This document shows, one piece after another, positions 21,795 through 34,934 of a stretch of DNA of 64,000 nucleotides; the stretch's first letter is position 1; every line of letters starts with the position of its first letter. The DNA comes from Odiellus spinosus (Eukaryota; Arthropoda; Arachnida; Opiliones; Phalangiidae): positions 10,822,158 to 10,886,157 of the forward strand of contig OY987225.1 of NCBI GenBank assembly GCA_963920705.1. The letters are read 5' to 3'. A program made the translations under genes and the position numbers. The notes beneath the pieces were generated by a model, which had not been told where the DNA came from, searched no databases, and saw only the letters and a list, made by a program, of their open reading frames with translations.

Positions 21795-24700
21795 TTCTAA
21801 TAACGTGATTCGAATAGCGTGATTCCACAAGCGTGATTCGAAAAACGTGATTCGAATAGCGTGATTCGAAAAACGTGATTCGAAAAACGTGATTCGAAAA
21901 ACGTGATTCGAAAAAAGTGATTCGAAAAACGTGATTCGAAAAACGTGATTCGAAAAGCGTGATTCGAAAAGCGTGATTCGAAAAGCGTGATTCGAAAAAC
22001 GTGATTCGAAAAACGTGATTCGAAAGCGTGATTCGAAAAGCGTGATTCGAAAAGCGTGATTCGAAAAGCGTGATTCGAAAAACGTGATTCGAAAAGCATG
22101 GTTCGAAAAGCATGGTTCGAAAAGCATGATTCGAAAAGCATGATTCGAAAAGCATGATTCGAAAAGCATGATTCGAAAAGAATGATTCGAAAAGCATGAT
22201 TCGAAAAGCATGATTCGAAAAGCATGATTCGAAAAGCATGATTCGAATAGCTTGATTCGAAGAGCTTGATTCGAAAAACATGATTCGAATAGCATGATTC
22301 GAAAAGCGTAATTCGAAAAACGTGATTCGAAAAACGTGATTCGAAAAACGTGATACGAAAAACGTGATTCGAATAACGTGATTTGAATAGCGTGATTCCA
22401 CAAGCGTGATTCGAAAACGTGATTCGAATAGCGTGATTCGAAAAACGTGATTCGAAAAACGTGATTCGAAAAACGTGATTCGAAAAGCGTGATTCGAAAA
22501 GCGTGATTCGAAAAACGTGATTCGAATAACGTGATTTGAAAAACGTGATTCGAAAAGCGTGATTCGAAAAACGTGATTCGAATAACGTGATTCGAAAAGC
22601 GTGATTCGAAAAGCATGATTCGAAAAGCATGATTCGAAAAGCATGATTCAAAAAGCATGATTCGAAAAGCATGATTCAAAAAGCATGATTCGAAAAGCAT
22701 GATTCGAAAAGCATGATTCGAAAAGCATGATTCGAAAAGCATGATTCGAAAAGCATGATTCGAAAATCATGGTTCGAAAAGCATGGTTCGAAAAGCATGG
22801 TTCGAAAAGCATGGTTCGAAAAGCATGGTTCGAAAAGCATGGTTCGAAAAGCATGATTCGAAAAGCATGATTAGAAAAGCATGATTCGAAAAGCATGATT
22901 CGAAAAGCATGAATCGAAAAGCATGATTCGAAAAGCATGATTCGAAAAGCATGATTCGAAAAGCATGATTCGAAAAGCATGATTCGAAAAGCATGATTCG
23001 AAAAGCATGATTCGAAAAGAATGATTCGAAAAGCATGATTCGAAAAGCATGATTCGAAAAGCATGATTCGAAAAGCATGATTCGAAAAGCATGATTCGAA
23101 AAGCATGGTTCGAAAAGCATGGTTCGAAAAGCATGGTTCGAAAAGCATGGTTCGAAAAGCATGGTTCGAAAAGCAAGGTTCGAAAAGCATGATTCGAAAA
23201 GCATGATTCGAAAAGCATGATTCGAAAAGCATGATTCGAAAAGCATGATTCGAAAAGCATGATTCGAAAAGCATGATTCGAAAAGCATGATTCGAAAAGC
23301 ATGATTCGAAAAGCATGATTCGAAAAGCATGATTCGAAAAGCATGATTCGAAAAGCATGGTTCGAAAAGCATGATTCGAAAAGCATGGTTCGAAAAGCAT
23401 GATTCGAAAAGCATGGTTCGAAAAGCATGATTCAAAAAGCATGGTTCGAAAAGCATGATTCGAAAAACATGGTTCGAAAAGCATGGTTCGAAAAGCATGG
23501 TTCGAAAAGCATGGTTCGAAAAGCATGATTCGAAAAGCATGATTCGAAAAGCATGATTCGAAAAGCATGGTTCAAAAAGCATGATTCGAAAAGCATGATT
23601 CGAAAAGCATGATTCGAAAAGCATGGTTCGAAAAGCATGGTTCGAAAAGCATGGTTCGAAAAGCATGGTTCGAAAAGCATGGTTCGAAAAGCATGATTCG
23701 AAAAGCATGGTTCGAAAAGCATGATTCGAAAAGCATGATTCGAAAAGCATGGTTCGAAAAGCATGGTTCGAAAAGCATAATTCGAAAAACGAGATTCGAA
23801 AAACATGATTCGAAAAACGTGATTCGAAAAGCGTGATTCGAAAAGCGTGATTCGAAAAACGTGATTCGAAAAACGTGATTCGAAAAACGTGATTCGAATA
23901 GCGTGATTCGAAAAGCTTGATTCGAAAAACATGATTCTAATCGCATGATTCGAATAGCATGATTCGAAAAACGTGATTCGAAAAACGTGATTCGAAAAGC
24001 GTGATTCGAAAAGCGTGATTCGAAAAACGTGATTCGAAAAACGTGATTCGAAAAGCGTGATTCGAAAAGCGTGATTCGAAAAACGTGATTCGAATAGCGT
24101 GATTCGAATAGCGTGATTCGAAAAACGTGATTCGAAAAACATGATTCGAAAAACGTGATTCGAGAAACATGATTCGAAAAACGTGATTCGAAAAACGTGA
24201 TACGAAAAACGTGATTCTAAAAGCGTGATTCGAAAAACGTGATTCGAAAAACGTGATTCGAATAACGTGATTCGAATAGCGTGATTCGAAAAACGTGATT
24301 CGAATAACGTGATTCGAATAGCGTGATTCGAAAAGCGTGATTCGAAAAACGTAATTCGAATAGCGTGATTCGAAAAACGTGATTCGAAAAACGTGATTCG
24401 AAAAACGTGATTCGAAAAACGTGATTCGAAAAACGTGATTCGAAAAACGTGATTCGAATAACGTGATTCGAAAAGCGTGATTCGAAAAACGTGATTCGAA
24501 AAACGTGATTCGAATAACGTGATTCGAAAAGCGTGATTCGAAAAGCATGATTCGAAAAGCATGATTCGAAAAGCATGATTCAAAAAGCATGATTCGAAAA
24601 GCATGATTCAAAAAGCATGATTCGAAAAGCATGATTCGAAAAGCATGATTCGAAAAGCATGATTCGAAAAGCATGATTCAAAAAGCATGATTCGAAAAGC

Positions 24701-25054
24701 ATGATTCGAAAAGCATGATTCAAAAAGCATGATTCGAAAAGCATGATTCGAAATGCATGATTCGAAAAGCATGATTCGAAAAGCATGATTCGAAAAGCAT
24801 GATTCGAAAAGCATGATTCAAATAGCTTGATTCGAATAGCTTGATTCGAAAAACATGATTCGAATAGCATGATTCGAAAAACGTGATTCGAAAAGCGTGA
24901 TTCGAAAAGCGTGATTCGAAAAACGTGATTCGAAAAACGTGATTCGAAAAGCGTAATTCGAAAAACGTGATTCGAAAAACGTGATTCGAAAAACGTGATA
25001 CGAAAAACGTGATTCTAAAAGCGTGATTCGAAAAACGTGATTCGAAAAACGTGA
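21795..25054 (+). repeat. HOR family II, copy 1 (3,260 bp)
   Basis: Measured from the private variant TTCTAATAACG at 21,795 to its equivalent at 25,055. In order it holds TTCCACAAG (21,823), AAAAAAGTG, AGCGTG runs with one 13-bp AAAGCG unit, AGCATG and GCATGG runs, an AGCTTG cassette, TTTGAATAGCG plus a second TTCCACAAG (22,396), AATCATGG (22,765), a long GCATGG/AGCATG run to 23,770, then AGCATAATTCG followed by AACGAG (23,771), CTAATCGCATG (about 23,939), GAGAAACATG, and the AGCTTG cassette again. Confidence 0.9.
22766..23775 (+). repeat. GCATGG/GCATGA interspersed run in HOR II copy 1
   Basis: About 1 kb made almost only of AGCATGA and AGCATGG units, with occasional AAGAATG and TTCAAA. The corresponding runs in later copies are about 26,250-26,870 and 29,413-30,656. 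The short + strand open frames at 23,609-23,836, 26,744-26,929 and 30,453-30,722 come from TGG replacing TGA and are not genes. Confidence 0.86.
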
Positions 25055-28000
25055 TTCTAATAACGTGATTCGAATAGCGTGATTCCACAAGCGTGATTCG
25101 AAAAACGTGATTCGAATAGCGTGATTCGAAAAACGTGATTCGAAAAACGTGATTCGAAAAAAGTGATTCGAAAAACGTGATTCGAAAAACGTGATTCGAA
25201 AAGCGTGATTCGAAAAGCGTGATTCGAAAAGCGTGATTCGAAAAACGTGATTCGAAAAACGTGATTCGAAAGCGTGATTCGAAAAGCGTGATTCGAAAAG
25301 CGTGATTCGAAAAGCGTGATTCGAAAAACGTGATTCGAAAAGCATGATTCGAAAAGCATGATTCGAAAAGCATGATTCGAAAAGCATGATTCGAAAAGCA
25401 TGATTCGAAAAGCACGGTTCGAAAAGCACGGTTCGAAAAGCATGGTTCGAAAAGCATGGTTCGAAAAGCATGGTTCGAAAAGCATGGTTCGAAAAGCAAG
25501 ATTCGAAAAGCATGATTCGAAAAGCATGATTCGAAAAGCATGATTCGAAAAGCATGATTCGAAAAGCATGATTCGAAAAGCATGATTCGAAAAGCATGAT
25601 TCGAAAAGAATGATTCGAAAAGCATGATTCGAAAAGCATGATTCGAAAAGCATGATTCGAAAAGCATGATTCGAATAGCTTGATTCGAATAGCTTGATTC
25701 GAAAAACTAGATTCGAATAGCATGATTCGAAAAGCGTAATTCGAAAAACGTGATTCGAAAAACGTGATTCGAAAAACGTGATACGAAAAACGTGATTCGA
25801 ATAACGTGATTTGAATAGCGTGATTCCACAAGCGTGATTCGAAAAACGTGATTCGAATAGCGTGATTCGAAAAACGTGATTCGAAAAACGTGATTCGAAA
25901 AACGTGATTCGAAAAACGTGATTCAAAAAACGTGATTCGAAAAACGTGATTCGAAAAGCGTGATTCGAAAAGCGTGATTCGAAAAGCGTGATTCGAAAAA
26001 CGTGATTCGAATAACGTGATTTGAAAAACGTGATTCGAAAAGCGTGATTCGAAAAACGTGATTCGAATAACGTGATTCGAAAAGCGTGATTCGAAAAGCA
26101 TGATTCGAAAAGCATGATTCGAAAAGCATGATTCAAAAAGCATGATTCGAAAAGCATGATTCGAAAAGCATGATTCGAAAAGCATGATTCGAAAAGCATG
26201 ATTCGAAAAGCATGATTCGAAAAGCATGATTCGAAAAGCATGATTCGAAAATCATGGTTCGAAAAGCATGGTTCGAAAAGCATGGTTCGAAAAGCATGGT
26301 TCGAAAAGCATGGTTCGAAAAGCATGGTTCGAAAAGCATGATTCGAAAAGCATGATTCGAAAAGCATGATTCGAAAAGCATGATTCGAAAAGCATGAATC
26401 GAAAAGCATGATTCGAAAAGCATGATTCGAAAAGCATGGTTCGAAAAGCATGGTTCGAAAAGCATGGTTCGAAAAGCATGATTCGAAAAGCATGATTCGA
26501 AAAGCATGATTCGAAAAGCATGATTCGAAAAGCATGATTCGAAAAGCATGATTCGAAAAGCATGATTCGAAAAGCATGATTCGAAAAGCATGATTCGAAA
26601 AGCATGATTCGAAAAGCATGGTTCGAAAAGCATGATTCGAAAAGCATGGTTCGAAAAGCATGATTCGAAAAGCATGGTTCGAAAAGCATGATTCAAAAAG
26701 CATGGTTCGAAAAGCATGATTCGAAAAGCATGGTTCGAAAAGCATGGTTCGAAAAGCATGGTTCGAAAAGCATGGTTCGAAAAGCATGATTCGAAAAGCA
26801 TGGTTCGAAAAGCATGATTCGAAAAGCATGATTCGAAAAGCATGGTTCGAAAAGCATGGTTCGAAAAGCATAATTCGAAAAACGAGATTCGAAAAACATG
26901 ATTCGAAAAACGTGATTCGAAAAGCGTGATTCGAAAAGCGTGATTCGAAAAACGTGATTCGAAAAACGTGATTCGAAAAACGTGATTCGAATAGCGTGAT
27001 TCGAAAAGCTTGATTCGAAAAACATGATTCTAATCGCATGATTCGAATAGCATGATTCGAAAAACGTGATTCGAAAAACGTGATTCGAAAAGCGTGATTC
27101 GAAAAGCGTGATTCGAAAAACGTGATTCGAAAAACGTGATTCGAAAAGCGTGATTCGAAAAGCGTGATTCGAAAAACGTGATTCGAATAGCGTGATTCGA
27201 ATAGCGTGATTCGAAAAACGTGATTCGAAAAACATGATTCGAAAAACGTGATTCGAGAAACATGATTCGAAAAACGTGATCCGAGTAGCGTGATTCGAAA
27301 AGCGTGATTCGAAAAACGTGATTCGAAAAACGTGATTCGAAAAACGTGATTCGAAAAGCGTGATTCGAAAAACGTGATTCGAAAAACGTGATTCGAAAAA
27401 CGTGATACGAAAAACGTGATTCTAAAAGCGTGATTCGAAAAACGTGATTCGAAAAACGTGATTCGAATAACGTGATTCGAATAGCGTGATTCGAAAAACG
27501 TGATTCGAATAACGTGATTCGAATAGCGTGATTCGAAAAGCGTGATTCGAAAAACGTAATTCGAATAGCGTGATTCGAAAAACGTGATTCGAAAAACGTG
27601 ATTCGAAAAACGTGATTCGAAAAACGTGATTCGAAAAACGTGATTCGAAAAACGTGATTCGAATAACGTGATTCGAAAAGCGTGATTCGAAAAACGTGAT
27701 TCGAAAAACGTGATTCGAATAACGTGATTTGAAAAGCGTGATTCGAAAAGCATGATTCAAAAAGCATGATTCGAAAAGCATGATTCAAAAAGCATGATTC
27801 GAAAAGCATGATTCGAAAAGCATGATTCGAAAAGCATGATTCGAAAAGCATGATTCAAAAAGCATGATTCGAAAAGCATGATTCGAAAAGCATGATTCAA
27901 AAAGCATGATTCGAAAAGCATGATTCGAAATGCATGATTCGAAAAGCATGATTCGAAAAGCATGATTCGAAAAGCATGATTCGAAAAGCATGATTCGAAT

Positions 28001-28231
28001 AGCTTGATTCGAATAGCTTGATTCGAAAAACATGATTCGAATAGCATGATTCGAAAAACGTGATTCGAAAAGCGTGATTCGAAAAGCGTGATTCGAAAAA
28101 CGTGATTCGAAAAACGTGATTCGAAAAGCGTAATTCGAAAAACGTGATTCGAAAAACGTGATTCGAAAAACGTGATACGAAAAACGTGATTCTAAAAGCG
28201 TGATTCGAAAAACGTGATTCGAAAAACGTGA
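25055..28231 (+). repeat. HOR family II, copy 2 (3,177 bp)
   Basis: TTCTAATAACG at 25,055 matches 28,232; TTCCACAAG at 25,083 matches 28,260; AGCATAATTCG with AACGAG at 26,864 matches 23,771 (3,093 bp) and 30,657 (3,793 bp). Differences from the neighbours include two AGCACGG units near 25,415-25,440, an ACTAG unit near 25,706, and an added ATCCGAGTAGCG passage near 27,280. AGCACGG also occurs in copy 3 near 28,590-28,610, so it arose before copies 2 and 3 separated. Confidence 0.9.
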
Positions 28232-31198
28232 TTCTAATAACGTGATTCGAATAGCGTGATTCCACAAGCGTGATTCGAAAAACGTGATTCGAATAGCGTG
28301 ATTCGAAAAACGTGATTCGAAAAACGTGATTCGAAAAAAGTGATTCGAAAAACGTGATTCGAAAAACGTGATTCGAAAAGCGTGATTCGAAAAGCGTGAT
28401 TCGAAAAGCGTGATTCGAAAAACGTGATTCGAAAAACGTGATTCGAAAGCGTGATTCGAAAAGCGTGATTCGAAAAGCGTGATTCGAAAAGCGTGATTCG
28501 AAAAACTTGATTCGAAAAGCATGATTCGAAAAGCATGATTCGAAAAGCATGATTCGAAAAGCATGATTCGAAAAGCATGATTCGAAAAGCACGGTTCGAA
28601 AAGCACGGTTCGAAAAGCATGGTTCGAAAAGCATGGTTCGAAAAGCATGGTTCGAAAAGCATGGTTCGAAAAGCAAGATTCGAAAAGCATGATTCGAAAA
28701 GCATGATTCGAAAAGCATGATTCGAAAAGCATGATTCGAAAAGCATGATTCGAAAAGCATGATTCGAAAAGAATGATTCGAAAAGCATGATTCGAAAAGC
28801 ATGATTCGAAAAGCATGATTCGAAAAGCATGATTCGAATAGCTTGATTCGAATAGCTTGATTCGAAAAACATGATTCGAATAGCATGATTCGAAAAGCGT
28901 AATTCGAAAAACGTGATTCGAAAAACGTGATTCGAAAAACGTGATACGAAAAACGTGATTCGAATAACGTGATTTGAATAGCGTGATTCCACAAGCGTGA
29001 TTCGAAAAACGTGATTCGAATAGCGTGATTCGAAAAACGTGATTCGAAAAACGTGATTCGAAAAACGTGATTCGAAAAACGTGATTCAAAAAACGTGATT
29101 CGAAAAACGTGATTCGAAAAGCGTGATTCGAAAAGCGTGATTCGAAAAGCGTGATTTGAAAAACGTGATTCGAATAACGTGATTTGAAAAACGTGATTCG
29201 AAAAGCGTGATTCGAAAAACGTGATTCGAATAACGTGATTCGAAAAGCGTGATTCGAAAAGCATGATTCGAAAAGCATGATTCGAAAAGCATGATTCAAA
29301 AAGCATGATTCGAAAAGCATGATTCAAAAAGCATGATTCGAAAAGCATGATTCGAAAAGCATGATTCGAAAAGCATGATTCGAAAAGCATGATTCGAAAA
29401 GCATGATTCGAAAATCATGGTTCGAAAAGCATGGTTCGAAAAGCATGGTTCGAAAAGCATGGTTCGAAAAGCATGGTTCGAAAAGCATGGTTCGAAAAGC
29501 ATGATTCGAAAAGCATGATTCGAAAAGCATGATTCGAAAAGCATGATTCGAAAAGCATGAATCGAAAAGCATGATTCGAAAAGCATGATTCGAAAAGCAT
29601 GATTCGAAAAGAATGATTCGAAAAGCATGATTCGAAAAGCATGATTCGAAAAGCATGATTCGAAAAGCATGATTCGAAAAGCATGATTCGAAAAGCATGA
29701 TTCGAAAAGCATGATTCGAAAAGCATGATTCGAAAAGCATGATTCGAAAAGAATGATTCGAAAAGCATGATTCGAAAAGCATGATTCGAAAAGCATGATT
29801 CGAAAAGCATGATTCGAAAAGCATGATTCGAATAGCTTGATTCGAATAGCTTGATTCGAAAAACATGATTCGAATAGCATGATTCGAAAAACGTGATTCG
29901 AAAAGCGTGATTCGAAAAGCGTGATTCGAAAAACGTGATTCGAAAAACGTGATTCGAAAAGCGTAATTCGAAAAACGTGATTCGAAAAACGTGATTCGAA
30001 AAACGTGATACGAAAAACGTGATTCTAAAAGCATGGTTCGAAAAGCATGGTTCGAAAAGCATGGTTCGAAAAGCATGGTTCGAAAAGCATGATTCGAAAA
30101 GCATGATTCGAAAAGCATGATTCGAAAAGCATGATTCGAAAAGCATGATTCGAAAAGCATGATTCGAAAAGCATGATTCGAAAAGCATGATTCGAAAAGC
30201 ATGATTCGAAAAGCATGATTCGAAAAGCATGATTCGAAAAGCATGATTCGAAAAGCATGGTTCGAAAAGCATGATTCGAAAAGCATGGTTCGAAAAGCAT
30301 GATTCGAAAAGCATGGTTCGAAAAGCATGATTCAAAAAGCATGGTTCGAAAAGCATGATTCGAAAAGCATGGTTCGAAAAGCATGGTTCGAAAAGCATGG
30401 TTCGAAAAGCATGGTTCGAAAAGCATGATTCGAAAAGCATGATTCGAAAAGCATGATTCGAAAAGCATGGTTCAAAAAGCATGATTCGAAAAGCATGATT
30501 CGAAAAGCATGGTTCGAAAAGCATGGTTCGAAAAGCATGGTTCGAAAAGCATGGTTCGAAAAGCATGGTTCGAAAAGCATGATTCGAAAAGCATGGTTCG
30601 AAAAGCATGATTCGAAAAGCATGATTCGAAAAGCATGGTTCGAAAAGCATGGTTCGAAAAGCATAATTCGAAAAACGAGATTCGAAAAACATGATTCGAA
30701 AAACGTGACTCGAAAAGCGTGATTCGAAAAGCGTGATTCGAAAAACGTGATTCGAAAAACGTGATTCGAAAAACGTGATTCGAATAGCGTGATTCGAAAA
30801 GCTTGATTCGAAAAACATGATTCTAATCGCATGATTCGAATAGCATGATTCGAAAAACGTGATTCGAAAAACGTGATTCGAAAAGCGTGATTCGAAAAGC
30901 GTGATTCGAAAAACGTGATTCGAAAAACGTGATTCGAAAAGCGTGATTCGAAAAGCGTGATTCGAAAAACGTGATTCGAATAGCGTGATTCGAATAGCGT
31001 GATTCGAAAAACGTGATTCGAAAAACATGATTCGAAAAACGTGATTCGAGAAACATGATTCGAAAAACGTGATCCGAGTAGCGTGATTCGAAAAGCGTGA
31101 TTCGAAAAACGTGATTCGAAAAACGTGATTCGAAAAACGTGATTCGAAAAGCGTGATTCGAAAAACGTGATTCGAAAAACGTGATTCGAAAAACGTGA
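28232..31198 (+). repeat. HOR family II, copy 3 with a 50-unit expansion
   Basis: Follows copy 2 at 3,177 then 3,163 bp (AATCATGG at 29,413 against 26,250). By the AGCATAATTCG marker the offset has grown to 3,793 bp (30,657 against 26,864). Against the 3,093-bp spacing of the previous pair this is 700 bp, exactly 50 units. The added DNA includes an extra AGCTTG cassette near 29,825, an AACGTG stretch with TACGAA/TTCTAA near 30,010, and extra AGCATG/GCATGG runs. Confidence 0.88.
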
Positions 31199-33238
31199 TA
31201 CGAAAAACGTGATTCTAAAAGCGTGATTCGAAAAACGTGATTCGAAAAACGTGATTCGAATAACGTGATTCGAATAGCGTGATTCGAAAAGCGTGATTCG
31301 AAAAACGTAATTCGAATAGCGTGATTCGAAAAACGTGATTCGAAAAACGTGATTCGAAAAACGTGATTCGAAAAACGTGATTCGAAAAACGTGATTCGAA
31401 AAACGTGATTCGAAAAGCGTGATTCGAAAAACGTGATTCGAATAACGTGATTCGAAAAACGTGATTCGAAAAGCGTGATTCGAAAAACGTGATTCGAATA
31501 ACGTGATTCGAAAAGCGTGATTCGAAAAGCATGATTCGAAAAGCATGATTCGAAAAGCATGATTCAAAAAGCATGATTCGAAAAGCATGATTCAAAAAGC
31601 ATGATTCGAAAAGCATGATTCGAAAAGCATGATTCGAAATGCATGATTCGAAAAGCATGATTCGAAAAGCATGATTCGAAAAGCATGATTCGAAAAGCAT
31701 GATTCGAATAGCTTGATTCGAATAGCTTGATTCGAAAAACATGATTCGAATAGCATGATTCGAATAGCATGATTCGAAAAGCATGATTCGAAAAACGTGA
31801 TTTGAATAACGTGATTCGAATAGCGTGATTCGAATAGCGTGATTCGAAAAATGAGATTCGAAAAACATGATTCGAAAAACGTGATTCGAAAAGCGTGATT
31901 CGAAAAGCGTGATTCGAAAAACGTGATTCGAAAAACGTGATTCGAAAAGCGTAATTCGAAAAACGTGATTCGAAAAACGTGATTCGAAAAACGTGATACG
32001 AAAAACGTGATTCTAAAAGCGTGATTCGAAAAACGTGATTCGAAAAACGTGATTCGAATAACGTGATTCGAATAGCGTGATTCCACAAGCGTGATTCGAA
32101 AAACGTGATTCGAATAGCGTGATTCGAAAAACGTAATTCGATTAGCGTGATTCGAAAAACGTGATTCGAAAAACGTGATTCGAAAAACGTGATTCGAAAA
32201 ACGTGATTCGAAAAACGTGATTCGAAAAACGTGATTCGAAAAGCGTGATTCGAAAAACGTGATTCGAATAACGTGATTCGAAAAACGTGATTCGAAAAGC
32301 GTGATTCGAAAAACGTGATTCGAATAACGTGATTCGAAAAGCGTGATTCGAAAAGCATGATTCGAAAAGCATGATTCGAAAAGCATGATTCAAAAAGCAT
32401 GATTCGAAAAGCATGATTCAAAAAGCATGATTCGAAAAGCATGATTCGAAAAGCATGATTCGAAAAGCATGATTCGAAAAGCATGATTCAAAAAGCATGA
32501 TTCGAAAAGCATGATTCGAAAAGCATGATTCAAAAAGCATGATTCGAAAAGCATGATTCGAAATGCATGATTCGAAAAGCATGATTCGAAAAGCATGATT
32601 CGAATAGCTTGATTCGAATAGCTTGATTCGAAAAACATGATTCGAATAGCATGATTCGAATAGCATGATTCGAAAAGCATGATTCGAAAAACGTGATTTG
32701 AATAACGTGATTCGAATAGCGTGATTCGAATAGCGTGATTCGAAAAATGAGATTCGAAAAACATGATTCGAAAAACGTGATTCGAAAAGCGTGATTCGAA
32801 AAGCGTGATTCGAAAAACGTGATTCGAAAAACGTGATTCGAAAAGCGTAATTCGAAAAACGTGATTCGAAAAACGTGATTCGAAAAACGTGATACGAAAA
32901 ACGTGATTCTAAAAGCGTGATTCGAAAAACGTGATTCGAAAAACGTGATTCGAATAACGTGATTCGAATAGCGTGATTCCACAAGCGTGATTCGAAAAAC
33001 GTGATTCGAATAGCGTGATTCGAAAAACGTGATTCGAAAAACGTGATTCGAAAAACTTTATTCGAAAAACGTGATTCGAAAAACGTGATTCGAAAAGCGT
33101 GATTCGAAAAGCGTGATTCGAAAAGCGTGATTCGAAAAACGTGATTCGAAAAACGTGATTCGAATAGCGTGATTCGAAAAGCGTGATTCGAAAAGCGTGA
33201 TTCGAAAAGCGTGATTCGAAAAACGTGATTCGAAAAGC
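31199..33238 (+). repeat. HOR with 798-bp and 896-bp steps
   Basis: TACGAA tags at 31,199, 31,997 and 32,893 are 57 and 64 units apart. The last two copies agree at 896 bp for several markers: AATGAG at 31,851 and 32,747, TTCCACAAG at 32,081 and 32,977. The right copy also matches 16.6-17.4 kb at 15,870 bp, sharing AATGAG and TACGAA. The rare ACTTTATTCG unit is shared too, at 17,201 and 33,057, after a one-unit change of offset. Confidence 0.88.
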
Positions 33239-34934
33239 ATGATTCGAAAAGCATGATTCGAAAAGCATGGTTCGAAAAGCATGGTTCGAAAAGCATGGTT
33301 CGAAAAGCATGGTTCGAAAAGCATGGTTCGAAAAGCATGGTTCGAAAAGCATGGTTCGAAAAGCATGATTCGAAAAGCATGGTTCGAAAAGCATGGTTCG
33401 AAAAGCATGATTCGAATAGCTTGATTCGAGTAGCATGATTCGAAAAGCCTGATTCGAAAAGCTTGAATCGAAAAACCTGATTCGAAAAGCCTGATTCGAA
33501 AAGCTTGATTCGAAAAGCCTGATTCGAAAAGCCTGTTTCGAAAGGCCTGATTCGAAAAGCCTGATTCGAAAAGCATGGTTCGAAAAGCATGGTTCGAAAA
33601 GCATGGTTCGAAAAGCATGATTCGAAAAGCATGATTCGAAAAGCATGGTTCGAAAAGCATGGTTCGAAAAGCATGGTTCGAAAAGCATGGTTCGAAAAGC
33701 ATGGTTCGAAAAGCATGGTTCGAAAAGCATGATTCGAAAAGCATGATTCGAAAAGCATGATTCGAAAAGCATGATTCGAAAAGCATGATTCGAAAAGCAT
33801 GATTCGAAAAGCATGATTCGAAAAGCATGATTCGAAAAGCATGATTCGAAAAGCATGATTCGAAAAGCATGGTTCGAAAAGCATGGTTCGAAAAGCATGA
33901 TTCGAATAGCTTGATTCGAATAGCATGATTCGAAAAAAATGATTCGAAAAGCATGATTCGAAAAGCATGATTCGAAAAGCATGGCTCGAAAAGCATGGTT
34001 CGAAAAGCATGATTCGAAAAGCATGATTCGAAAAACATGGTTCGAAAAGCATGGTTCGAAAAGCATGATTCGAAAAACATGGTTCGAAAAGCATGGTTCG
34101 AAAAGCATGATTCGAAAAGCATGATTCGAAAAGCATGGTTCGAAAAGCATGATTCGAAAAGCATGATTCGAAAAGCATGATTCGAAAAGCCTGATTCGAA
34201 AAGCATGATTCGAAAAGCATGATTCGAAAAGCATGATTCGAAAAGCATGATTCGAATAGCATGATTCGAATAGCGTGATTCGAAAAGCATGGTTCGAAAA
34301 GCATGGTTCGAAAAGCATGATTCGAATAGCTTGATTCGAATAGCATGATTCGAAAAACATGATTCGAAAAGCATGATTCGAAAAGCATGATTCGAAAAGC
34401 ATGGCTCGAAAAGCATGGTTCGAAAAGCATGATTCGAAAAGCATGATTCGAAAAACATGGTTCGAATAACGTGATTCGAATAGCGTGATTCGAATAGCGT
34501 GATTCGAAAAACGTGATTCTAAAAACATGATTCGAAAAACGTGATTCGAAGAGCGTGATTCGAAAAGCGTGATTCGAAAAACGTGATTCGAAAAGCCTGA
34601 TTCGAAAAACGTGATTCGAAAAACGTGATTCGAAAAACGTGATTCGAAAAGCGTGATTCGAAAAGCTTGATTCGAAAAACATGATTCGAATAACATGATT
34701 CGAATAGCATGATTCGAATAGCATGATTCGAAAAACATGATTCGAAAAACATGATTCGAAAAACGTGATTCGAAAAGCGTGATTCGAAAAGCGTGATTCG
34801 AAAAACGTGATTCGAAAAACGTGATTCGAAAATCGTGATTCGAAAAACGTGATTCGAAAAGCTTGATTCGAAAAGCTTGATTCGAAAAGCTTGATTCGAA
34901 AAGCATGATTCGAAAAGCATGATTCGAAAAGCAT
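33239..34934 (+). repeat. GCATGG/AGCCTG block B, relative of block A
   Basis: GCATGG units dominate from about 33,260 to 34,460, with AGCCTG units at 33,445-33,570, GCATGGCTCG units near 33,984 and 34,405, and AACATGG units. AATAGCTTG recurs at about 33,415, 33,905 and 34,325. It continues into the GAAGAGCGTG passage (34,548) and AGCTTG triplets (34,861). This is the same order of blocks as 17.4-19.3 kb, about 15.6-15.9 kb upstream. A + strand open frame at 33,253-33,438 is a repeat artefact. Confidence 0.86.
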
